Part shown: positions 46,114 to 54,737 of the stretch, in pieces
Layout of the letters: each line of letters starts with the position of its first letter
Numbering within the stretch: the stretch's first letter is position 1
Assembly (NCBI RefSeq): GCF_000179775.1
Contig: NZ_AEEB01000017.1
Span: 186,001-250,000, forward strand
Origin: Ahrensia sp. R2A130
GTDB lineage: Bacteria > Pseudomonadota > Alphaproteobacteria > Rhizobiales > Rhizobiaceae
DNA: 64,000 nt
Direction of reading: 5' to 3'
The notes under the pieces: generated by a model
The model's database searches: none
What the model saw: the letters and a program-made list of their open reading frames with translations, nothing else
What the model was told of the DNA's origin: nothing
Position numbers and translations under genes: made by a program

Positions 46114-47709
46114 TTGGAATTTGATTTCGTCGTTGTCGGCGCCGGCTCTGCCGGTTGTGCCCTTGCCGCCCGTCTTTCGGAAAGCGGTCGTTACACTGTC
46201 GCTCTCGTTGAGGCTGGTGGGCGCGACACGTCGCCTTGGATTCACATTCCCGTTGGCTACTTCAAAACGATGGGCAATCCGAAGATGGATTGGGCCTTCA
46301 AGACTGAATCCGATCCGGGCTTGAACGGTCGCTCTATCAACTGGCCCCGCGGTCGTGTGCTTGGCGGTTCGTCTTCCATCAACGGCCTTCTCTATGTGCG
46401 CGGCCAGCGTGAAGATTATGATGGCTGGCGGCAGATGGGCAACGAAGGGTGGGGTTGGGACGATGTTCTTCCTTGCTTCAAACGCTCGGAGAATTGGGAA
46501 GATGGCGAGAGCGATCTGCGCGGCGGTTCCGGCCCCCTCAATGTTTCCAAAACACGCATCAGCCGCCAGTGTGTCGACCGCTATGTCGAGGCCGCTCAAG
46601 ATGCGGGCTATCCGTATAATGATGATTACAATGGCAAGACGCAGGAGGGCATTGGCTACTTCCAGCTTACGGCTCACAAGGGCCAGCGTTGCTCATCAGC
46701 CAAAGCTTATCTCAAGCCGATCCGTAGCCGCCAGAACCTATCCGTTCTGACCGGTCTCCAGACACGCCGCATCCTGTTGGACGGCAATCGTGTTGTCGGC
46801 ATCGAAGCCGGTAGTGAGGCTGCGCCGAAGACGATCAAAGCGCGCTGCGAGGTTATTCTTTCTGCCGGCGCTATCGGTTCGCCCCAGATTCTTATGCTGT
46901 CCGGCATCGGGTCGGGCGAACAGCTTTCGGCACATGGCATCGAAGTGCGGAACGAAGCAAAGGGTGTTGGCCGCAACCTGCAAGACCACTTGCAAGCGCG
47001 CCCGATTTTCAAATGCCGCTCGTCCACCATCAACACCGAAACCAACTCGCTGCTGAAGCAAGCGCTCATCGCGGCTGAATATGCGCTCAAGCGCACCGGC
47101 CCGATGACAATGGCAGCCAGTCTCGGCACCGGTTATTTGAAAACACGGCCAGAACTGGCGACGCCTGATATCCAGTTCCATCTTCAGCCGTTCTCGACCG
47201 ATAAGATCGGCACCGGCACCCACCCGTTCGACGCTTTCACTGCGTCCGTTTTGCAGATGCGGCCCGAAAGCGCCGGTCATTTGGAACTCAAGTCTGCACG
47301 CGCCGAAGATCATCCGGTCATCCATCCCAATTATCTGGCAACGCCGCTGGACCAGCAAACCATCGTCGATGGGATCAAGGTCGCCCGCCGCATAGCTCGC
47401 CACGAACCTGCAAAGTCCGAAATCATCGAAGAATATGCGCCCGGTGCTGCAATTGCAGACAACGATGATGATGCAATTTTGAATTGGGCGCGCGATACGG
47501 CGACCACGATTTATCACCCTACAGGCACCTGCAAGATGGGTTCTGACACCATGGCTGTCGTCGATTCGCGCCTCCGCGTTCATGGTATCGAAGGCTTGCG
47601 CGTTGCCGATGCCTCCATCATGCCCATGATCGTTTCCGGTAACACGAACGCCCCCGCCATCATGATTGGCGAACGGGCTTCCGATTTCATTTTAGAGGAT
47701 GCCGCCTGA
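46114..47709 (+). CDS. GMC-family FAD alcohol dehydrogenase (choline dehydrogenase-like)
   Basis: Flavoprotein oxidising primary alcohols. 531 residues: FAD loop V-V-G-A-G-S-A-G-C near residues 6-14, G-R-V-L-G-G-S-S-S-I-N-G near 83-94, G-A-I-G-S-P-Q-I-L near 252-260, and C-terminal Y-H-P-T-G-T-C-K-M-G with the catalytic His. There is no ATG close to the FAD motif; TTG 46114 follows GAGGGGGAG by five bases and fits the family N-terminus. The stop overlaps the TerC gene by one base. Substrate unknown; choline dehydrogenase is only the nearest named class. Confidence 0.9.
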   Translation: MEFDFVVVGAGSAGCALAARLSESGRYTVALVEAGGRDTSPWIHIPVGYFKTMGNPKMDWAFKTESDPGLNGRSINWPRGRVLGGSSSINGLLYVRGQREDYDGWRQMGNEGWGWDDVLPCFKRSENWEDGESDLRGGSGPLNVSKTRISRQCVDRYVEAAQDAGYPYNDDYNGKTQEGIGYFQLTAHKGQRCSSAKAYLKPIRSRQNLSVLTGLQTRRILLDGNRVVGIEAGSEAAPKTIKARCEVILSAGAIGSPQILMLSGIGSGEQLSAHGIEVRNEAKGVGRNLQDHLQARPIFKCRSSTINTETNSLLKQALIAAEYALKRTGPMTMAASLGTGYLKTRPELATPDIQFHLQPFSTDKIGTGTHPFDAFTASVLQMRPESAGHLELKSARAEDHPVIHPNYLATPLDQQTIVDGIKVARRIARHEPAKSEIIEEYAPGAAIADNDDDAILNWARDTATTIYHPTGTCKMGSDTMAVVDSRLRVHGIEGLRVADASIMPMIVSGNTNAPAIMIGERASDFILEDAA

Positions 47710-48362
47710 TGTGGGATCTGGTTTCAGACTACGGTCGTATCATTGTCGCCGACCTCGTTTTGTCCGGTGACAATGCTCTTATCATCGGCATGGCCGCTGC
47801 TGGCCTTGCGCCGGAGCTTCGCAAGAAGGCAATCCTGTTCGGCATGGTGGTCGCTGCTGTTCTGCGCATCATTTTCGCGCTGGTGGCAACGAAGATGCTC
47901 GCTATCCCGGGCCTGCTGTTCGTGGGTGGCTTGCTGCTCTGCTGGGTGTGTTGGACGCTGTACAAAGAAATTCGCGAAAGCCTCGACGCCAAAGCCGAAG
48001 AGGCTCTCATCACGGCAGAGAATCCCGAGGCTGGTTACACCGGCGCGCCGCGTCGTTCGCTGCTGTCTGCTCTCTGGACAATCACCGTGGCGGACGTCTC
48101 CATGTCCATCGACAACGTGTTGGCCGTGGCTGCAATCGCCGATGGCGACAGCACGAAACTCGTGGTCGGGCTTGCTATCGCTATCATCGCCATGGCCTTC
48201 TTTGCGACACTGATCATGAAACTGCTGACCAAATACCCTGTCATCTCATGGGTTGGTCTGGTCGTGCTCATCTGGGTTGCGGGCGAGATGCTCTACAAAG
48301 GCATCTTCGATCCCGGCCGCGGACTGCTCGCCTACATCAACGGAACGGGGATTGTGGGTTAG
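47709..48362 (+). CDS. TerC-family integral membrane protein (YjbE-like)
   Basis: 217 residues with about seven hydrophobic helices. Two acidic metal-path motifs, D-L-V-L-S-G-D-N-A near residues 15-23 and D-V-S-M-S-I-D-N-V near 129-137, mark the TerC/Alx family, which exports Mn or other metals. Starts on the last base of the GMC stop (TGATG), so it is coupled to that gene. Why a metal exporter is tied to an alcohol dehydrogenase and TRAP locus is unclear; the ureohydrolase in the same locus is a Mn enzyme. Confidence 0.9.
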   Translation: MWDLVSDYGRIIVADLVLSGDNALIIGMAAAGLAPELRKKAILFGMVVAAVLRIIFALVATKMLAIPGLLFVGGLLLCWVCWTLYKEIRESLDAKAEEALITAENPEAGYTGAPRRSLLSALWTITVADVSMSIDNVLAVAAIADGDSTKLVVGLAIAIIAMAFFATLIMKLLTKYPVISWVGLVVLIWVAGEMLYKGIFDPGRGLLAYINGTGIVG

Positions 48363-48379
48363 GCAAAAGAATATGCGGG

Positions 48380-48396
48380 CAGCGCCTCATGCGCTG
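48380..48396 (+). terminator. Short hairpin after the TerC gene
   Basis: CAGCGC-CTCAT-GCGCTG, 18 bases after the TerC stop, without a T-run. It may only attenuate read-through into the TRAP genes. Confidence 0.35.
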
Positions 48397-48537
48397 TCTC
48401 ATTGCAGGCTGGCAGCGATAGTCGCAGCTTCGTCTGGAACATACGGTGACACACCATCATCCCGGGCCTTCGACGGGAACTTATGATGGCACCGTATTCA
48501 TCGGGGGCACGGAAAAGAGACACTAGGGAGGAAACCA

Positions 48538-49665
48538 ATGTCTGTTCTTTCAAAACTCGGGCCAAAACTGGCCAAAGGCTTTGCAGCAACTGCAGTTGCT
48601 GCTGCCATGACCACCGCGGCTTTCGCGGAACCGGTCAACATCCGTATTCAGTCTGTTATCTCGGCAACTGCCGATGAGGTGACGATGCTGAAAGACTTCG
48701 CAGCTGACGTTGCTGCGCTGACTTCCGACGATCCGGTCACCATCGAAGTGCTGCCAGCCGGCGCTGTTGTTGGTGTCAAAGAAGTGCTCGACGCTGTCGA
48801 TAAAGGCCTCGTCGAAGGCGGCTTCGCCTGGACGCACTACTGGTCCGGCAAGCACCCTGCAGCAGCATTGTTCGGCTCCCCGCCAGCAGGCGGCGGCATC
48901 GGCATGGACAACATCGCGTTCCTGTCATGGTTCCAGTTCGGTGGCGGCAAAGAGCTGTACGACCAGCTTTGGACGGAAATGGGCGTCAACGTGAAAGGCT
49001 TCATGCTTCAGCCAGTTGGCCCGGAAGCTCTCGGTTGGTTCAAAGAGCCGATTCAGTCCATGGCTGACTTCCGCAAATACCGCTTCCGTACGCCTCCCGG
49101 AATTCCCGGCCAGGCATACAAAGACATCGGTGTTGCATCGGTCGCAATGGGTGGCGGTGACATCCTGCCAGCTCTGGAAAAAGGCACGATCGACGCAGCA
49201 GAATGGTGCTGCCCGAAGCCTGACTCCGTGTTCGGTTTCCAGAAAGTGCTCAAGCACTACTACCTGCAGGGTCTCCACCAGGTCGTCGTGAACGCTGACA
49301 TGTACATCAACGGCGATGTGTATAACGCCATGACCGATCACCAGAAAAAAGCCATCGAAGTTGCTGCCAACGCATCGCTTTCGAAAGCTATGTCCTACCG
49401 TATCTACGAAAACGGTAAGGCGCTGAAGAAGCTGGTCGAAGAAGATGGCGTGATCCTTCACGACACTCCTGCCGATTACTTCCCGGCCTACATGAACGCT
49501 GCCAAGGCGCTGCTCGAGAAGAACGCTGCTGAAAACGCATTCTTCAAGACCGTCTATGACAGCCAGAAAGAATTTGCGGCAATCGCAGTTCCATTCTGGG
49601 CCGGTGCACAGGCGTCTAACGCTGCACTCGGCAAGGCATATGCTGACGAGTTGGCCAAGAAGTAA
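48538..49665 (+). CDS. TRAP transporter substrate-binding protein (DctP family)
   Basis: Periplasmic binding protein for a sodium-driven uptake system. 375 residues: signal peptide 1-30 (ending A-F-A), then two-lobe binding domain. The carboxylate-binding Arg region is seen in F-R-K-Y-R-F-R-T-P-P-G near residues 179-189. The motif A-E-W-C-C-P-K-P near 221-228 is characteristic of a DctP subgroup for keto acids. Ribosome-binding GGGAGGAAACC precedes the ATG. Fused permease gene follows. Substrate not known. Confidence 0.93.
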   Translation: MSVLSKLGPKLAKGFAATAVAAAMTTAAFAEPVNIRIQSVISATADEVTMLKDFAADVAALTSDDPVTIEVLPAGAVVGVKEVLDAVDKGLVEGGFAWTHYWSGKHPAAALFGSPPAGGGIGMDNIAFLSWFQFGGGKELYDQLWTEMGVNVKGFMLQPVGPEALGWFKEPIQSMADFRKYRFRTPPGIPGQAYKDIGVASVAMGGGDILPALEKGTIDAAEWCCPKPDSVFGFQKVLKHYYLQGLHQVVVNADMYINGDVYNAMTDHQKKAIEVAANASLSKAMSYRIYENGKALKKLVEEDGVILHDTPADYFPAYMNAAKALLEKNAAENAFFKTVYDSQKEFAAIAVPFWAGAQASNAALGKAYADELAKK

Positions 49666-49687
49666 GTCTTCGAAACCAACATTGCAG

Positions 49688-49711
49688 CCGGGGGCGCTTT
49701 GGCGTCCCCGG
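49688..49711 (+). promoter_or_regulatory. Stable hairpin between binding-protein and permease genes
   Basis: Ten-base-pair stem CCGGGGGCGC / GGCGTCCCCGG (one G-U), loop TTTG, no T-run. It lies 22 bases after the DctP stop. Such hairpins protect the binding-protein mRNA end and lower permease expression, giving the usual excess of binding protein. Confidence 0.7.
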
Positions 49712-49863
49712 TTCGCACCACATGACTGGTTATCCGCAAGTGCTGCTGTTGCTCCTATGAGCGCAGCGCTTTCGAATTGCCGATCAAGCGACAAGCGTGA
49801 CGGAAACAAAAACGCCCGAATGGGCAGGGTAGGCCAATGTGCTGCCCGGGGGAGGACGAACCA

Positions 49864-52398
49864 ATGGCTGATGAAGTCGTACCAGGCGAACTGGACATCA
49901 CCGACGAGTTGATCGCCGAACGCCGTGCCGAAGAGCCCGGTGAAACGCCCGAAGACATGACGCCGTGGCAGCGTCCTATCGTTGCCTGCATCGACGTCAT
50001 GAACTTGTGGGCCGGACGCATCGTCTGCTTGCTGCTCGTGCCGCTCATCTTCGTTATGGTATTCGAGGTCTTCTCACGCACAATGTTCGGCACGCTGACC
50101 GGTTGGGACATGAACGATGTCGCCCTGTCGCTCGGCCTTGGCCCAACGCTATGGGCCTACGATCTTTCCCGCATGAGTTCCGGCGTCATCTTTATGGCTG
50201 CGGCGGGTTATGCCCTTCTGCGCGGGGTCCATATTCGCGCTGACTTCCTTTACCGCACATGGACGAAAAAGACTCAGGCAACGACCGACGCATCGCTCTA
50301 CCTGCTGTTCTATTTCCCAGCGATGTTGTTTTTCTTCTGGACGTCCGCCGACTTCTGGTGGGCTGCATTCCAGCGCGGCGAAACCACGATGGACTCCACG
50401 TGGGCGCCCGTTTTGTGGCCTGCACGCTTGGCGATGCCAGTTGGTGCGGCTCTGCTTTTCCTTCAGGGCATCTCTGAACTATTCCGCGCATTCTACGATA
50501 TGGGCAAAGAGCGCGAACGCATGTTCGTGAAATTCTTGCCGGTCTACATCGCCATCGTTGCCGTTATATTCTTGGCGATCTTCTTCCCCGATGCCGTGCC
50601 ATTCGATGATTGGTTTAATTCGGCCTTCGGCGGTGGTTTTGGCCTTTCGAAAGCAACCATCGGTCTGCTCATGTTGGGCGCGATGTTGTTCTCGATCTTC
50701 GTCGGCTTCCCGATTTCGTTCACCCTCATCTTCCTCGCTTTCACCTTCGGGTCATGGGGCGCGGGCTCGGCCGTCACCTTCTTCCTGATGACGTTGCAGG
50801 TGAACTCCACCATGCTCGACGACCAGTTGGTCGCCGTTCCGTTGTTCATTCTCATGGGCATCGTCATGGAGCAGGCAGGCCTGATGGAGCGGCTGTTCAA
50901 CGCCGTGCAGTTGATGATGAGCCGCACCCGCGGCGCACTCTTCATCGCGGTGCTGTTTGTTTCCACCATCTTCGCAGCTGCCACAGGTATTGTTGGCGCA
51001 TCCGTCACCATCCTCGGCATCATGGCCGCCAAGACCATGAATAAGTCGGGCTACGATGTACGCCTTGCCGCCGGTACGATCACCGCTGGTGGTACTCTGG
51101 GCATTCTCATACCGCCCTCGATCATGTTGATCGTCATGGGTCCGGTGCTAGAAATTCCCGTCACCGAATTGTTCCGTGCAGCGATCATGCCCGGCGTCAT
51201 TCTTGCGGGACTTTATATGCTTTACGCATTGGGTCGTTGCTGGATTAACCCGAAACTCGGCCCGATCCTGCCTGAAGACGAGCAACCTGAAACGTCCGAA
51301 TATTATGGGCTGGAAGTTCTCTGGGTTTTCGGCTCTTTGGGAGTTTTGATCAAACTTATATATTCTGGTGCAACCGGTCAGCTTAGCTACTTCCCAGTTA
51401 GCGGCTTGATAATTCCACTGCTCTGGACAGCGTTGATGTTCTTTGCTTATTCGATCAGCCGTTCTGCATCGATAAGTGGGAAAATCGTTGAAGTCGTTTC
51501 GCTGGTTTTTGGATTAGCGATCGCAATATTCTTGATATGGAACTTCACGATCCCTGCCTTTGTAGCGATAGTTGGCGGTGATATATTCTTCGGCATAATC
51601 AACTTTTTGCCTCTCCTGCTATGGCTACTAGTCATATATAAAACCATCAGCTGGGAGCGTATCAACGGGACTGGCGAACGCTTCTACTTCTCCGACCTCT
51701 GGTACGAGTTCTTCATGGGCCTTGTCCCACCAACTGTTCTCATCGCATTTGCGTTGGGTTCGATCCTTGCCGGTTGGGCAACCCCTGCTGAAGCTTCTGC
51801 ATGTGGTGCGTTCGGTGCGATCCTGTTGTCGCTCGCCTATCGCAAGCTCACTTTCACGAAGTTCTACGACGCGCTTATCAAGACGCTGGAAATCTCCGTC
51901 CTCATCATGTTCCTTGTGGCGGCGTCCAACTTCTTCGGCGCAGTGTTCTCGAACCTGGGTACGCCCAAATACCTCACCGAGCTTCTGCTTTCCTTCGATC
52001 TGTCGGTGATCGCCATGCTCATCTTCGTGATGGCGCTGGTGTTCCTGCTCGGCTGGCCGCTGGAATGGGTGCCGATCGTGTTGATCATTATCCCAATCCT
52101 CGTGCCGCTGCTGGTGAGCATGAACGTGAACCTCACATGGTTCGCCATCCTCGTGGCGGTGAACCTGCAGACCGCGTGGCTGTCGCCGCCGGTGGCGCTA
52201 TCGGCCTACTTCCTCAAGGGCGTGGTGCCTGAATGGGATCTGAAGGACATCTATTTCGGCATGATGCAGTTCATGTGCATTCAGGTTCTTGGCCTGTCGC
52301 TGATGTTTGCTTTCCCAGGTCTCATCCTGTGGTTCCCGGACTGGATGGCAGGCAACCCGCAGCCGTTCTTCAGCTACACCGGCTGGACCACTCCGTAA
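49864..52398 (+). CDS. TRAP transporter fused DctQ-DctM permease with an inserted membrane segment
   Basis: 844 residues. The N-terminal part (to about 225) is a DctQ-type small subunit with about four helices; the rest is DctM, with L-D-D-Q-L-V-A-V-P-L-F-I near 319-330, G-A-S-V-T-I-L-G near 378-385, I-P-P-S-I-M-L near 416-422, and A-T-P-A-E-A-S near 639-645. Between I-N-P-K-L-G-P and the second half-domain lie about 140 residues (470-613), where DctM usually has some 25; these contain three to four added hydrophobic helices. The bases encoding them (51349-51650) use ATA and other rare codons, unlike the rest. ATG 49864 follows GGAGGA. Confidence 0.9.
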   Translation: MADEVVPGELDITDELIAERRAEEPGETPEDMTPWQRPIVACIDVMNLWAGRIVCLLLVPLIFVMVFEVFSRTMFGTLTGWDMNDVALSLGLGPTLWAYDLSRMSSGVIFMAAAGYALLRGVHIRADFLYRTWTKKTQATTDASLYLLFYFPAMLFFFWTSADFWWAAFQRGETTMDSTWAPVLWPARLAMPVGAALLFLQGISELFRAFYDMGKERERMFVKFLPVYIAIVAVIFLAIFFPDAVPFDDWFNSAFGGGFGLSKATIGLLMLGAMLFSIFVGFPISFTLIFLAFTFGSWGAGSAVTFFLMTLQVNSTMLDDQLVAVPLFILMGIVMEQAGLMERLFNAVQLMMSRTRGALFIAVLFVSTIFAAATGIVGASVTILGIMAAKTMNKSGYDVRLAAGTITAGGTLGILIPPSIMLIVMGPVLEIPVTELFRAAIMPGVILAGLYMLYALGRCWINPKLGPILPEDEQPETSEYYGLEVLWVFGSLGVLIKLIYSGATGQLSYFPVSGLIIPLLWTALMFFAYSISRSASISGKIVEVVSLVFGLAIAIFLIWNFTIPAFVAIVGGDIFFGIINFLPLLLWLLVIYKTISWERINGTGERFYFSDLWYEFFMGLVPPTVLIAFALGSILAGWATPAEASACGAFGAILLSLAYRKLTFTKFYDALIKTLEISVLIMFLVAASNFFGAVFSNLGTPKYLTELLLSFDLSVIAMLIFVMALVFLLGWPLEWVPIVLIIIPILVPLLVSMNVNLTWFAILVAVNLQTAWLSPPVALSAYFLKGVVPEWDLKDIYFGMMQFMCIQVLGLSLMFAFPGLILWFPDWMAGNPQPFFSYTGWTTP

Positions 52399-52425
52399 TC
52401 TCGATCTCCCATTTGGAATAAAACG

Positions 52426-53733
52426 ATGCCAATCGAATACCTGAAAAAAGCGGACATCACGTCCCAGACCGACTCCGCCGAAACGCGCGAGATCGTTCAG
52501 AACATCCTCAACGGCATCGAAGCGGGCGGCGAAGATGCTGCCCGTGAATATGCTGCGAAGTTCGACAAATATGATGGCAACGTCGTCATCACCCGTGAGG
52601 AGATCGAAGCCGCTGCTGCGAAGGTGCCGCAAAAGCTGAAGGACGATATTCAGTTCGCTCACGACAATGTTCGCCGCTTCGCCGAAGGCCAGCTAAACAG
52701 CCTGCAAGATTTCGACATGGAGCTGAATCCTGGCTTTACGGCGGGCCAGAAAGCGATTCCCGTTCGTGCAGCCGGTTGCTACGTTCCCGGTGGTCGTTAC
52801 AGCCACATCGCCTCCGCCATCATGACAGCAACCACGGCTCGTGTTGCAGGTGTCGAAACAGTATCTGTCTGCTCACCACCGCGCCCCGGCGTCGGTGTGC
52901 ATCCGGCGATCATCTACACGGCAGACCTTTGCGGCGCAGATCATATCATCGCCATGGGCGGTGTGCAGGGCGTGGCCGCGATGGCCTTCGGTCTGTTCGG
53001 TATGCCTGAAGCTGATGTGTTGGCCGGTCCCGGCAACCAGTTTGTTGCTGAAGCCAAGCGCATTCTTTTTGGCCGTGTCGGCATTGATATGTTCGCAGGC
53101 CCCACTGACAGCCTCGTTCTGGCCGACGGTAAGGCAGATGCTGAAATCGTTGCTGCCGACCTCGTGGGTCAGGCCGAACACGGTTACAATTCACCCGTCT
53201 GGCTCGTCACCGACAATCGTGAACTGGCCGAAAAAGTCATGGCCCGCGTTCCTGATCTGATCTCGACGCTGCCGGAAACCAACCGCGAGAACGCCGCTGC
53301 TGCATGGCGCGACTATGCGGAAGTCATCCTCTGTGCCGACCGCGAGGAAATGGCTGCGACGTCCGATGATTATGCGCCGGAGCACCTCACCGTGCAGACG
53401 GATGATCTGGATTGGTGGTTGGGACGCCTGAAATGCTACGGCTCGCTTTTCCTTGGCGAAGAAACCACCGTTTCTTACGGCGACAAGGCATCCGGTACGA
53501 ACCACGTTCTGCCGACATCCGGCGCGGCGCGTTACACGGGTGGCCTGTCGGTCCACAAGTTCCTAAAAATCGTCACATGGCAGCAGGCCACCCGTGAAGC
53601 ATCACGGGATGTTGCCATCGCCAGCGCCCGCATTTCGCGTCTCGAGGGTATGGAAGGCCACGCCCGCACATCGGATGTGCGCCTTGCCAAATATTTCCCC
53701 GGTGAGAATTTTGATCTGTCTGCAGAGGACTAA
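52426..53733 (+). CDS. Histidinol-dehydrogenase-family enzyme, HpsN-like (sulfopropanediol 3-dehydrogenase type)
   Basis: Zinc/NAD enzyme doing two-step oxidation of an alcohol to an acid. 435 residues. HisD metal and catalytic residues are conserved: Q249 and H252 (Q-A-E-H), E319-H320 (P-E-H), D353 (G-D-K) and H412 (E-G-H-A). It differs from true HisD by context: no his genes are near, and it follows a TRAP transporter. HpsN oxidises dihydroxypropanesulfonate to sulfolactate and is usually found with a TRAP system. Assignment to HpsN rather than another HisD paralogue is inference. Confidence 0.85.
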   Translation: MPIEYLKKADITSQTDSAETREIVQNILNGIEAGGEDAAREYAAKFDKYDGNVVITREEIEAAAAKVPQKLKDDIQFAHDNVRRFAEGQLNSLQDFDMELNPGFTAGQKAIPVRAAGCYVPGGRYSHIASAIMTATTARVAGVETVSVCSPPRPGVGVHPAIIYTADLCGADHIIAMGGVQGVAAMAFGLFGMPEADVLAGPGNQFVAEAKRILFGRVGIDMFAGPTDSLVLADGKADAEIVAADLVGQAEHGYNSPVWLVTDNRELAEKVMARVPDLISTLPETNRENAAAAWRDYAEVILCADREEMAATSDDYAPEHLTVQTDDLDWWLGRLKCYGSLFLGEETTVSYGDKASGTNHVLPTSGAARYTGGLSVHKFLKIVTWQQATREASRDVAIASARISRLEGMEGHARTSDVRLAKYFPGENFDLSAED

Positions 53734-53736
53734 ACC

Positions 53737-54726
53737 ATGCGCGCCCTTTACTACACCGGCACAATGCAGTCGGAACTTCACGATGCATCGGACCCAGTTC
53801 CCGGTGCTGGTGAAATTTTGGTGGATGTCTCCCATTGCGGCATCTGCGGTTCGGATATGCATGCATGGCACGGACACGATCCGCGCCGCGTGCCGCCGCT
53901 GATTCTTGGTCACGAGGCCGTCGGTATAGCCGCATCCGGGCGTTACGAAGGGCAGCGGGTCGCAATCAATCCACTCCATTCATGCGGCTCCTGCCGTCAT
54001 TGCCTTTCGGGCGACGATCACCTGTGCCCGGACCGGCAGATGATGAGCATGCAACTGCCGGGCGCATACGCTGAAAAAACCGTTGCAGCCGAGCGCAATC
54101 TCTACCCGCTAGATGATGCGCTTTCATCCGCCGATGCTGCATTGGCCGAGCCGCTAGCCGTTTGTGTTCACGCTGTAGAAGTCGCACGCAGAACTTTGCG
54201 CCGTCCTGTGGCTGAAAGCCGTTGCGTCATCCTTGGTGGCGGCGCCATCGGCGTGCTGACCGCAATCGTGCTGGCAGACCAAGGCTGCAAAGACCTCTGG
54301 ATTGCCGAACCCAACGAGAAACGTCGCGCCGTGCTGGAAGCCGCAGTGGATTGCCGCGCTTATGATCCAGCCTCAGGCGCGCCGGATGATCAGACTGCCG
54401 ACTTGGTGATGGATTGCGTTGGCGCACCCGTCACGCGCAAGGCGTCCGGCCAACTGGTGATGCCTGGCGGCACGATTATCCATGTCGGCCTGCAGGAAGC
54501 AGGCGACGGCTTGGACACACGTTATTTCACGCTGCAAGAGATCACTTTCGCGGGTACCTATTGCTACTCACGCTATGATTTTGCAGCCGCACTAAAGCTG
54601 CTGACACGCGGCATTATCCAGACCCACGGCTGGATCGAAAACCGTCCGCTAGCGGAAGGCGCACAGAGCTTTATCGACATCCACGAAGGCCGCGCAATGC
54701 CGAAGATCATTCTGGAAATGGGCTAA
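53737..54726 (+). CDS. Zinc-dependent medium-chain alcohol dehydrogenase
   Basis: 329 residues. Catalytic zinc C-G-I-C-G-S-D near residues 34-40 and G-H-E near 58-60; structural zinc C-G-S-C-R-H-C and D-D-H-L-C near 82-98; Rossmann motif G-G-G-A-I-G near 168-173. It starts four bases after the HpsN-like gene, so it is in the same operon. A polyol dehydrogenase (sorbitol/threonine DH class) by family; in dihydroxypropanesulfonate clusters a similar enzyme interconverts the 2-hydroxyl, which would fit here but is unproven. Confidence 0.9.
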   Translation: MRALYYTGTMQSELHDASDPVPGAGEILVDVSHCGICGSDMHAWHGHDPRRVPPLILGHEAVGIAASGRYEGQRVAINPLHSCGSCRHCLSGDDHLCPDRQMMSMQLPGAYAEKTVAAERNLYPLDDALSSADAALAEPLAVCVHAVEVARRTLRRPVAESRCVILGGGAIGVLTAIVLADQGCKDLWIAEPNEKRRAVLEAAVDCRAYDPASGAPDDQTADLVMDCVGAPVTRKASGQLVMPGGTIIHVGLQEAGDGLDTRYFTLQEITFAGTYCYSRYDFAAALKLLTRGIIQTHGWIENRPLAEGAQSFIDIHEGRAMPKIILEMG

Positions 54727-54737
54727 CGACTAATCGC

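Noticed and set aside
52426-53733. True histidinol dehydrogenase (hisD)
   Set aside because: All catalytic residues are present, but no histidine genes adjoin, and the TRAP and alcohol dehydrogenase context suits the HpsN-type branch better.
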